A DNA stretch of 6,208 nt from NCBI GenBank assembly GCA_964528095.1, contig CAZGSG010000351.1, positions 1-6,208 on the forward strand. The letters run 5' to 3'. Every line of letters starts with the position of its first letter. The stretch's first letter is position 1. Position numbers and translations under genes: made by a program. This stretch comes from CAZGSG01 sp964528095. Its GTDB lineage: Bacteria; Bacteroidota; Bacteroidia; Chitinophagales; Chitinophagaceae. Positions 1 through 6,162 of the stretch are shown one piece after another. The notes beneath the pieces were generated by a model, which was not told the DNA's origin, did not search any database, and saw nothing but the letters and a program-made list of their open reading frames with translations.

Positions 1-70
1 TGTATGGCCTGGCAGTATAAACTTTACAACTGCAGGTCCTGAAGCATATTAAAAAAATGCAAATAAGCGT

Positions 71-577
71 ATGAGCGTAGTATATTTTATATTGGTATTG
101 GTGGGAACGTTTATTGCCATGGAAGGAGTTACCTGGCTCACACATAAATATGTTATGCATGGATTTCTCTGGTACCTGCACAAAGACCATCACCAGGTAG
201 AACCGGGTTTTTTTGAAAAAAATGATGCATTCTTTGTCATTTTTGCAGTACCCAGCATCCTGTTGATACTTTTTGGAACAGTTGATAAGATCTGGTGGAT
301 GAAGGCGCTTGGTTTTGGTATCATGGCCTATGGCGCTGCTTATTTTCTTGTGCATGATGTCATCATTCACCAGCGGTTCAAATGGTTTACCCGCAGCAAT
401 AACCGGTATGTAAGAGCCATACGCTGGGCGCATAAAATGCATCACAAGCATTTAAATAAAGAGCAGGGCGAAAGTTTTGGTATGCTCTATGTTGCAAAAA
501 AGTACTGGCAAAAGGTGCGCCGCGACAGGCAATTAATGGCAGGGGCTAGGAAAGTCGGTTACGCACCGGAATCATGA
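71..577 (+). CDS. crtZ: Beta-carotene hydroxylase, membrane di-iron type (CrtZ)
   Basis: Integral-membrane non-heme di-iron hydroxylase that adds 3- and 3'-hydroxyls to the beta-ionone rings of beta-carotene, giving zeaxanthin via beta-cryptoxanthin. The full iron-ligand set of the fatty acid hydroxylase/CrtZ superfamily is visible: HKYVMH (H25-H30), HKDHH (H37, H40, H41), HDVIIH (H95-H100) and HKMHH (H121, H124, H125). Hydrophobic stretches at about residues 3-23, 54-70 and 79-94 are the likely membrane segments, and the C-terminus is basic. The length of 168 aa is normal for bacterial CrtZ. The ATG at 71 precedes the first membrane segment directly and there is no clear Shine-Dalgarno, as is usual in Bacteroidetes. 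crtY follows 28 bp downstream on the same strand, making a two-gene carotenoid unit. The histidine pattern also fits related sterol desaturase-like hydroxylases, but the spacing and the neighbouring lycopene cyclase make CrtZ the firm choice. Confidence 0.95.
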   Translation: MSVVYFILVLVGTFIAMEGVTWLTHKYVMHGFLWYLHKDHHQVEPGFFEKNDAFFVIFAVPSILLILFGTVDKIWWMKALGFGIMAYGAAYFLVHDVIIHQRFKWFTRSNNRYVRAIRWAHKMHHKHLNKEQGESFGMLYVAKKYWQKVRRDRQLMAGARKVGYAPES

Positions 578-605
578 CAATTTTCATTTTTAGATCCCTT
601 AAGTA

Positions 606-1754
606 TTGAGTGAATTCAGGCGATATGATTATATTATTGCAGGGGCCGGTTGTGCAGGCCTGAGCCTGCTTGTGCACATGATCCACTCACAAAAGTTTCG
701 AGATAAAAAAATCCTGCTCATTGATAAAACAAGAAAGGAAAAAAATGATCGGACCTGGTGTTTCTGGGAAAAGCAACCAGGTGTTTTTGAGCCAATAGTA
801 TATAAAAGCTGGACAAAAGCCTGGTTCAGGAGCAAAGAGTTTAATAAGTTAATGGAACTGGAACCTTACCGGTATAAACTGGTACGGGGTATTGATTTTT
901 ATAACTGGTGTTTTGAGCTTATCAGCAAGCAGGATAATATTGAACTGAGATTTGAAAGTGTGGAAACAGCAGGCAATGATGACGAGGGTGCTTATATAAT
1001 TGCGAATGGTCAGCGTATCAATGCAGGATATGTTTTTAACAGCATCCTGTTCCAGCAGCCGGTAATGAATAGAAAAGAATACTACCTGCTGCAACATTTT
1101 AAGGGATGGGTGATTGAGACAGCTAAAGCCGTGTTTGATCCTGCAGAAGCAACATTGATGGATTTCCGTGTAGACCAGCGGCATGGAACAACATTTGTGT
1201 ATGTGATGCCGTTTTCCCCTTCCAAAGCATTGGTTGAATATACATTGTTTACAGACCAGCTACTGGAAACGGATAAATATGATGCTGAGCTGAAAAATTA
1301 TATATCCGGATTCTTAGGCATCACCGACTATACAATTACTGAAAAAGAATTTGGTATCATACCCATGACGAATCATCGCTTTCCTGCCAGGCAGGGTAAT
1401 CTCATCTATATCGGTACTGCAGGAGGGCAAACCAAGGCCTCTAGCGGGTATACTTTTCAATTCATTCAAAAACAATCAGCAGCTATAGTGGAAGAGTTGG
1501 GCAATACAGGGCAGGCTTTTGTTTCTGATACATTTTTAAAAAAGAGGTTCAATTTTTATGATAGTGTATTGCTGAATGTTTTGTACAAACGTAAGCTGCC
1601 AGGCGCACAGGTCTTCACTGCCATGTTTAAGAAAACAGCTCCTCAAAAAATATTTCGTTTCCTGGACAATGAAAGTTCGCTGACAGATGAACTAAAGATC
1701 ATTTCATCATTGCCAACCTGGCCTTTTTTGAAAGCAGCATTGCAACAAATCTAA
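606..1754 (+). CDS. crtY: Lycopene beta-cyclase, FAD/NAD(P)H-dependent CrtY family (TTG start)
   Basis: Cyclises the psi-ends of lycopene to beta-rings, producing beta-carotene for CrtZ just upstream; a redox-neutral reaction that needs reduced FAD, at the membrane surface. The N-terminus has a dinucleotide-binding fold, YDYIIAGAGCAGLSLL (residues 7-22, Gly13/15/18), with the acidic strand end LLID at 37-40. NDRTWCFWE (47-55) is a CrtY signature. LVEYT (209-213) matches the conserved FxEDT-like site, so Glu211 is the probable catalytic acid. IPMTNHRFP (252-260) and the GTAGGQTKASSGYTF segment (270-284) are the C-terminal FAD-binding signatures. The length of 382 aa is typical. An in-frame TAA at 600-602 lies one codon before TTG 606, and the next in-frame ATG (678) would delete the FAD motif, so TTG is the only reasonable start. 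This is the bacterial monomeric type, not the heterodimeric CrtYc/Yd membrane type. It probably shares a transcript with crtZ. Confidence 0.94.
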   Translation: MSEFRRYDYIIAGAGCAGLSLLVHMIHSQKFRDKKILLIDKTRKEKNDRTWCFWEKQPGVFEPIVYKSWTKAWFRSKEFNKLMELEPYRYKLVRGIDFYNWCFELISKQDNIELRFESVETAGNDDEGAYIIANGQRINAGYVFNSILFQQPVMNRKEYYLLQHFKGWVIETAKAVFDPAEATLMDFRVDQRHGTTFVYVMPFSPSKALVEYTLFTDQLLETDKYDAELKNYISGFLGITDYTITEKEFGIIPMTNHRFPARQGNLIYIGTAGGQTKASSGYTFQFIQKQSAAIVEELGNTGQAFVSDTFLKKRFNFYDSVLLNVLYKRKLPGAQVFTAMFKKTAPQKIFRFLDNESSLTDELKIISSLPTWPFLKAALQQI

Positions 1755-1846
1755 CCAGGCAAATGTCGGTTAAAGATCCCTGTTGCCAATTTGATCTCTT
1801 TACCAGCGCGGTTTAAATTATGGGGGTTACTTTTTTTATCAACGCA

Positions 1847-2284
1847 TTACTGATCCGGATCGAGTTGCATAAATTCTCTTTTTACAGCTTTAAGCATACT
1901 GAACAATTGTGCTACCTGTATCATCAGCAATACAAAAAGAGCAAGCAGGATATACCAGGGAAGACGTATTTTCTCGATATTGGTAATGTTTTGAAATTTC
2001 TCCAAATGCCAGCCTGCAAGTGCAGCGCCAAATGCCATACCAACCAACAGGAAAGAGAGTAGCGAATACACCACTTTCATAAACATGATCCGCATAGTGG
2101 AGTATCCCACTTTGAAATTTTCAAAGATGGCTGCAGGAATGATCAGCACCAGGGTGATCCAGCTCCAGTTGCTGCGAAACCAGCTATCGCTTAAAGAGAT
2201 GTTCAGTATCAATATCAATACGATAGACAAAAGCCCCCATGGAAATAAGAGAAATGTGGATGGCCGGGACGATGATGATGGCAT
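1847..2284 (-). CDS. Small integral membrane protein of unknown function
   Basis: I do not recognise the family. The 145-aa product has a Ser-rich N-terminus (PSSSSRPS, 2-9) and four hydrophobic stretches at about residues 11-31, 42-54, 68-91 and 108-130. A charged C-terminal tail (KAVKREF, then an acidic DPDQ end) follows. Trp residues at 16, 35, 40, 42, 92 and 110 sit near the predicted membrane boundaries. There are no metal-ligand clusters, nucleotide-binding motifs or Cys pairs. The ATG at 2284 is followed directly by the first membrane segment, and the next Met (64) falls after two such segments. The gene converges on crtY (92 bp between the ends) and diverges from bphO (123 bp between the starts). 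The long, uninterrupted hydrophobic periodicity argues for a real gene, and the overlapping plus-strand frames lack any such pattern. Its position between carotenoid and phytochrome genes is suggestive, but no function should be assigned. Confidence 0.75.
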   Translation of the reverse strand: MPSSSSRPSTFLLFPWGLLSIVLILILNISLSDSWFRSNWSWITLVLIIPAAIFENFKVGYSTMRIMFMKVVYSLLSFLLVGMAFGAALAGWHLEKFQNITNIEKIRLPWYILLALFVLLMIQVAQLFSMLKAVKREFMQLDPDQ

Positions 2285-2407
2285 ATTTTTAGTTTGTAAA
2301 AGAAAATTAAATAAAAAAACTGAATTTTCAGTATTAGCCTATTTTACACGTTGCAGCCGAACTTTTGCACACAAGGGTTGTAATTAAACTATCAAATAAT
2401 ATCCCAT
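2285..2407. promoter_or_regulatory. Divergent intergenic region (membrane protein / bphO)
   Basis: These 123 A+T-rich bases separate the divergent starts of the unknown membrane protein (-) and bphO (+), so promoters for both must lie here or within the coding ends. I found no exact match to the Bacteroidetes -7 consensus TAnnTTTG at a good distance from a TTTG element on either strand, so no promoter is placed. Neither start has a recognisable Shine-Dalgarno. The region contains one short palindrome (2319-2332), listed separately. Confidence 0.5.
2319..2332. repeat. Short palindrome ACTGAA-TT-TTCAGT, possible operator
   Basis: This is a perfect inverted repeat with 6-bp arms and a 2-nt spacer, seen directly in the sequence. 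The spacer is too short for a hairpin loop, so if it is functional it would more likely be a protein-binding site than a terminator. It lies 35 bp from the start of the membrane-protein gene and 75 bp from bphO. A 6-bp inverted repeat in A+T-rich DNA can easily arise by chance. Confidence 0.25.
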
Positions 2408-2968
2408 ATGCTGTCAAAACGCCTCAAAGAAGAAACAAAAGAGCCCCATCTTGCGCTTGAGAAACTCATTATCAGGCATATAAAGGATATCTCGGAGCCT
2501 GCCCAGTATATTGCATTGCTAAAATTATTTTATGGATATTATAAGCCTGTTGAAGAGCATCTCGACAGGTATTTCAATGATGAGATCATACCTTTTTATA
2601 GCGATAGAAGAAAGGCCGCTACTATCCTGGAAGATCTGTCTAATCTCGGTAATGATAATATCGTACTACCGTTGGCGCTGGACACACCGGTTATTGATTC
2701 AACGGCCAAAGCATTTGGAAGCTTTTATGTACTGGAAGGGTCTACGCTTGGCGGATCAATCATTGCAGATATGCTGATTAAACACGCAGGTATAAATACC
2801 GGGAATACCCGATTCTTTAATGTGTATGCGGAGAATAAAGAAATGATGTGGCAAACATTCAAAGAAAAAATGGATAACTGGAATGAGACCGCTAATTCAG
2901 ACGAGGAAGTAATTACGGCGGCAGCTACCACATTTTCCAAATTTAAAAAATGGATAGAGGAAAACTAA
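2408..2968 (+). CDS. bphO: Heme oxygenase, bacteriophytochrome-associated type (BphO)
   Basis: Cytosolic enzyme that oxidatively opens heme to biliverdin IX-alpha, CO and Fe(2+). Biliverdin is the chromophore of bacteriophytochromes such as the one encoded at the right of this window. The N-terminal helix LKEETKEPHLALEK (6-19) carries the probable proximal heme ligand His14. The distal-helix signature YVLEGSTLGG (107-116) has the Gly residues that let the helix bend over heme, in the form typical of the phytochrome-linked bacterial clade. The length of 186 aa is normal. The ATG at 2408 sits six codons before the conserved helix, and no Shine-Dalgarno is visible. The gene is transcribed towards the phytochrome operon, and its TAA ends 3 nt from the stop of the second response regulator. 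It therefore has its own promoter rather than sharing the bphP transcript. A role in iron scavenging from heme is possible but less likely given the context. Confidence 0.93.
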   Translation: MLSKRLKEETKEPHLALEKLIIRHIKDISEPAQYIALLKLFYGYYKPVEEHLDRYFNDEIIPFYSDRRKAATILEDLSNLGNDNIVLPLALDTPVIDSTAKAFGSFYVLEGSTLGGSIIADMLIKHAGINTGNTRFFNVYAENKEMMWQTFKEKMDNWNETANSDEEVITAAATTFSKFKKWIEEN

Positions 2969-2971
2969 GGC

Positions 2972-3337
2972 TCAGGATCCAGATTCCCTGATAACGGTTT
3001 CTATTTTAGCCCGGATCTCTTTGATCCCTGAAGGTTTTTTTATGTATGCCCTTGCTTGCGAGATACGGGCGATTTTTTCTATTTCTTCATGTGCAGAATG
3101 AAGAATAACCGGGATATTACCCAGTTCTTTCGCATGGCTGGAAATAATATCCTGGCTCTGGCTCTCGCCCATGAAATGGTCTATTATAATAACATCGGGC
3201 TTGAACTCATTGATGTCTTTTTCGAATTCATCCGTGTTTCTACGGGATAAAATATCGTATTGCCGCCCCAACATTATCTGAAGCAATTCCAGCATTTCAA
3301 CCTCGTCGTCAAATATAAAGATTTTTTTAAGCGGCAT
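2972..3337 (-). CDS. Single-domain response regulator (CheY-like), third gene of the bphP operon
   Basis: A stand-alone receiver domain of 121 aa with no output domain. The residues needed for phosphorylation are present: acidic pocket Asp10-Asp11-Glu12, phosphoacceptor Asp53 at the end of VIIID, Ser81 in the position of the conserved Thr/Ser, and Lys101 in KKP. After Asp53 the sequence is HFMGE, without the proline of the common DxxMPG loop, and the protein is clearly divergent from its upstream neighbour. The start codon shares one base with the stop of that neighbour (TGATG), which points to translational coupling. The likely phosphodonor is the phytochrome kinase of the same operon. The target could be another kinase, a scaffold or a regulator elsewhere. 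It could also act as a phosphate sink for the pathway; the sequence alone does not decide this. Confidence 0.9.
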   Translation of the reverse strand: MPLKKIFIFDDEVEMLELLQIMLGRQYDILSRRNTDEFEKDINEFKPDVIIIDHFMGESQSQDIISSHAKELGNIPVILHSAHEEIEKIARISQARAYIKKPSGIKEIRAKIETVIRESGS

Positions 3338-3738
3338 CAGGCGACATTTCGTTTTAACCAGAAGTTGAATGTGTCGGATAATACATCTTTTAAATTCTGA
3401 AGACTATCAGGTTTGATCAGGTAGGCATTTGCTCCATATTCATACGATTTTTTAATATCGCTTGAATTGTCTGAAGAGGTGAACATAATGATCGGAACAT
3501 GTTTATAGCTGGTCTTCGTACGCAAATACTGAAGAACTTCAAAACCATTCATACCGGGCAGATTGATATCAAGCAGTATCATTTCAGGTTCAAAATCTTT
3601 ATTTTCTTCCAATAATTTAATAGCCGAATTTCCATCCGTAATGGTGTGATAAGTATAATCTCCCAACTTATTCACCACCCGGCTGAAAAAGGTGATGGCA
3701 TCCTGGTTGTCCTCTACATATAAAATAGTTCTAGGCAT
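3337..3738 (-). CDS. Single-domain response regulator, phytochrome-partner (Rcp1-like) type
   Basis: A CheY-like receiver of 133 aa that most likely accepts the phosphoryl group from the bacteriophytochrome immediately upstream. Visible features are the acidic pocket Glu9-Asp10, phosphoacceptor Asp57 in LLDINLPGMNGFEVL, Thr87 in MFTSS and Lys109 in IKP. The LLDxNLPxxxGxEVL form and the slightly long receiver without an output domain resemble the Rcp1-like regulators found with cyanobacterial and bacterial phytochromes. Its ATG lies inside the end of bphP (8-nt overlap), and its TGA overlaps the ATG of the next receiver by one base, so all three should be translated from one mRNA. With no DNA-binding domain, output must pass by protein contact or further phosphotransfer. 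Partner assignment rests on operon position and family resemblance. Confidence 0.93.
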   Translation of the reverse strand: MPRTILYVEDNQDAITFFSRVVNKLGDYTYHTITDGNSAIKLLEENKDFEPEMILLDINLPGMNGFEVLQYLRTKTSYKHVPIIMFTSSDNSSDIKKSYEYGANAYLIKPDSLQNLKDVLSDTFNFWLKRNVA

Positions 3739-5980
3739 CTTTTGACTTGTTTACTGGTAATGCTATATAAAATTGTGTGCCACTATTGAGGATACTTTCC
3801 AGCCAGATTTTCCCATTATGTTTTTCTACTATTCGTTTGGCAATGGCGAGCCCTACTCCTGTTCCTTCGATTTCCTGGGCATTGTCAAGCCGCTGAAAAA
3901 GTTCGAATATCCGAGAAGCGTATTTCATGTCGATCCCGATCCCGTTATCTGTTATTTTATACACAATAAACCCTTCCTTTTCTTCGCCATTTACAGTAAC
4001 CTTTGCCCGGCTATTGACTGTGGAATATTTTACCGCATTATTTAGCAAATTGGTAAATAATTGCAAGATCATGGTCTTGTCGCCCGTCACAGAAGGGGTT
4101 TCAAGGAGCTCGAAATGTATGTCTTTACCGGGGTAATTAGCCAGTATTTCTTCCCGCACATCTTTCAACATTTTTGCCATATTGAGGGGCACTCTATTGA
4201 TCTCCGCCCTCCCCACCCGTGTATAATGCAAGACATCCTTAATTAGACCAGCCATTTTGTTAGTGCCCTTGATGATCTTCAGGAACATTTGTTTAGCCTT
4301 GTCGCTTAACTCTTCACCATAATCCTCAAGAATGATCTCTGAATAGTTTTTAATAGATGATAAAGGCGTGCGTAGATCATGTGAAATGGTAAAACTAAAT
4401 GTATCCAACGCATCATAAGCCTGTTTCAGGAGTTCATTTAGTTTCCTGATCTCATTCGCTTTTTTATTTGCAGCGTGTATCACATCTTCTCTTAATTTGA
4501 GTGCTGTACTAATCTCGCTGCTGCTCCAGTCGTCCGAAGTGTATTTTACCTCCTGTGTCCATTTAGCAAAACTTTTTCGGGGGCTGATACGGATAGAACC
4601 GTCTTCCTGCGGGCTGGCGTCTTTTTGTTGTTGCCCCGCCCAGTTTACCATCTTTACTACTTCCGGCTTGAACCAAATGATAAACTCGCTCCAGTCAAGC
4701 GAAATCTCGGCGGCCATGATGCCGCTGGCAAGACCGGCGATTTTTTTTGCTCCTTCGTATTCCAGCGGTAGGGATGATGTTTGAAAAAAAGAAGTTTTAT
4801 TTTTTTTCTTAAGCCATTCAATGATATTGTTTATTTCATTTTCGTCTGGTGTTTCTCCTTTTTTATGCAGGCCATTTTCAAAACATAATACGGCGCCGGA
4901 AGCGCTGTTTATATCAAGTAGATTCACTTCCTGTTGCATCAGGCCATTTACAAGGTCTATGTCTTTCATGACCTGTTCAAATAGCCTGAGTTGCCGATCC
5001 TTAAACAGGCTATTTCTTTTATCCAGTTCCTCATTACTTTTAAACTCAAGCGCTGCGGAAAATAACTGGCCTATAAATTTGCAGGCCATTCTCGAGTTAT
5101 AATCAATAACCCGGGGTTCATCATTGTGACAGGCAATCAATCCCCATAACTCACCTTTGCTTACCAGCGAGACGCTGAAGCTGGCGCCTACACCCATGTT
5201 TTTGAGGTACTCGATATGTATAGGAGAAACTGCCCGCAACCCGCTATGCGTTAAATCGAGCGGAGCTGCGGATTCATCATTGCTTAAGAGGGCTGAAGGT
5301 TCACCATGTACATCGGCAATGATACGGACCAGATTTAGTTTATATAGCTCACGCGCCTGTGCCGGTATATCACTGGCGGGGTAATGCAGGTGTAGCCAGC
5401 TTTCCTTGTTTTCATCTATCGATTCAGCAACTACTTCACCATGAAAATCCTTATGGAATTTATAGATCATGATCCGGGAATAACCACTGATCTCCTTCAC
5501 GAGCCTCGCTACTTCGTTTAACAAACGTGTTTGAGTTGTGGCCGATTGAATCACATTGAGCGCGTTGCTCATGCTTTTTTGCAGCGTAATCGAGGCATCG
5601 TCATTTTGTATAGCTTCAAATTCAAGAATGATCCTGTTATTATGTTCATGTATGATAGTAAAAAAATGCTGCTGTCCGATCGCTATCTTATGCGGGTTTA
5701 ACCCTTCATAATTGCCGGTCCTTTTACCCAGCTTGAGCAAATCCATGAGTACTGCACCTTGCTGACTAATACGCGAGTTGGCTTCTATTTCCTGGATGGA
5801 TTTTCCCAGGAGTTCTTTTGCTGTTCTGCCTGTAAAAGATTCTATATTGGCGGATAGCTGCTCTATCAATAAGGTTTCGGGATGAATGGCTATTAAAAAT
5901 CCATGCTGCTGAATGCTACCTGGTGTATGAATAGGTTCCCTGTCACAATTGGTAAGGTCGACCTTAAAAATGTTATCCAT
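3731..5980 (-). CDS. bphP: Bacteriophytochrome histidine kinase (PAS-GAF-PHY-HisKA-HATPase)
   Basis: Cytosolic red/far-red photoreceptor kinase that binds biliverdin. From the ATG at 5980 it is 749 aa. The PAS domain (about 10-120) has the chromophore Cys12 in CDREPIHTPGSIQQHG. The GAF domain (about 130-310) has Tyr173, PASDIP (201-206, Asp204), SPIHIEYL (His255) and WGLIACH (His285), all lining the bilin pocket in known family members. The PHY domain (about 320-500) has the tongue motif PRKSF (467-471) with WAG at 447-449. A linker helix leads to HisKA with SHDLRTPL (phospho-His534), then HATPase with NLLNNAVKYS (Asn648), DNGIGID (678-684), FELF and GTGVGL (706-711). No receiver is fused; two follow in the operon. 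An in-frame GTG at 6010 would add 10 residues, but the ATG gives an N-terminus more like that of relatives. No in-frame ATG exists farther upstream before a stop. Confidence 0.96.
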   Translation of the reverse strand: MDNIFKVDLTNCDREPIHTPGSIQQHGFLIAIHPETLLIEQLSANIESFTGRTAKELLGKSIQEIEANSRISQQGAVLMDLLKLGKRTGNYEGLNPHKIAIGQQHFFTIIHEHNNRIILEFEAIQNDDASITLQKSMSNALNVIQSATTQTRLLNEVARLVKEISGYSRIMIYKFHKDFHGEVVAESIDENKESWLHLHYPASDIPAQARELYKLNLVRIIADVHGEPSALLSNDESAAPLDLTHSGLRAVSPIHIEYLKNMGVGASFSVSLVSKGELWGLIACHNDEPRVIDYNSRMACKFIGQLFSAALEFKSNEELDKRNSLFKDRQLRLFEQVMKDIDLVNGLMQQEVNLLDINSASGAVLCFENGLHKKGETPDENEINNIIEWLKKKNKTSFFQTSSLPLEYEGAKKIAGLASGIMAAEISLDWSEFIIWFKPEVVKMVNWAGQQQKDASPQEDGSIRISPRKSFAKWTQEVKYTSDDWSSSEISTALKLREDVIHAANKKANEIRKLNELLKQAYDALDTFSFTISHDLRTPLSSIKNYSEIILEDYGEELSDKAKQMFLKIIKGTNKMAGLIKDVLHYTRVGRAEINRVPLNMAKMLKDVREEILANYPGKDIHFELLETPSVTGDKTMILQLFTNLLNNAVKYSTVNSRAKVTVNGEEKEGFIVYKITDNGIGIDMKYASRIFELFQRLDNAQEIEGTGVGLAIAKRIVEKHNGKIWLESILNSGTQFYIALPVNKSKDA

Positions 5981-6070
5981 AGAGGAAAGATGGCTGGTTT
6001 GGCAAAACACACATTGTTTATCATGTCTACATCAAGCTGGTTTTGCAAGTAATGCGCCAAGTTTCACCGC

Positions 6071-6086
6071 GTAGAATAAATTCTAC
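6071..6086. repeat. Palindrome GTAGAAT-AA-ATTCTAC upstream of bphP, possible operator
   Basis: This is a perfect inverted repeat with 7-bp arms and a 2-nt spacer, read directly from the sequence. It lies 90 bp upstream of the bphP ATG, where a regulator could bind the operon promoter. The spacer is too short for an RNA hairpin loop, so a dimeric protein site is the more natural reading. No known regulator motif is recognised. The base composition is A+T-rich, so chance is a real alternative. Confidence 0.3.
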
Positions 6087-6162
6087 CTGGGTTCAGGGTT
6101 GTTATTATTCCTGTTTTTTAATTTATTTGATTATAAAGCTGGTAAATATATTAACCTGCATT

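Noticed and set aside
1..70. Possible 3' end of an upstream gene (for example another crt gene)
   Set aside because: All three plus-strand frames reach stops here (18-20, 40-42, 50-52), and none of the short tails resembles a phytoene synthase or desaturase C-terminus that I can recognise. The stretch is too short to choose a frame.
629..1184. Minus-strand open frames within crtY
   Set aside because: They are antisense to a well-supported lycopene cyclase and show no domain.
1771..1802. Imperfect inverted repeat TAAAGATC ... GATCTCTTTA after crtY, possible terminator
   Set aside because: The stem is A+T-rich with a 2-nt bulge and a 14-nt loop, and no T-run follows. It is too weak to call a terminator for either crtY or the convergent membrane gene.
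1820..2387. Plus-strand open frames opposite the membrane-protein gene
   Set aside because: They lack any domain, and the minus-strand frame shows coherent membrane periodicity, so these are antisense shadows.
2972..2991. Small inverted repeat TCAGG ... CCTGA at the bphO / receiver junction
   Set aside because: The stem is only 5 bp, it lies inside the coding end of the receiver, and it has no T-run. It is not a credible bidirectional terminator.
3773..5384. Several plus-strand open frames opposite bphP
   Set aside because: They lie entirely within a fully motif-supported phytochrome gene on the other strand and have no recognisable features.
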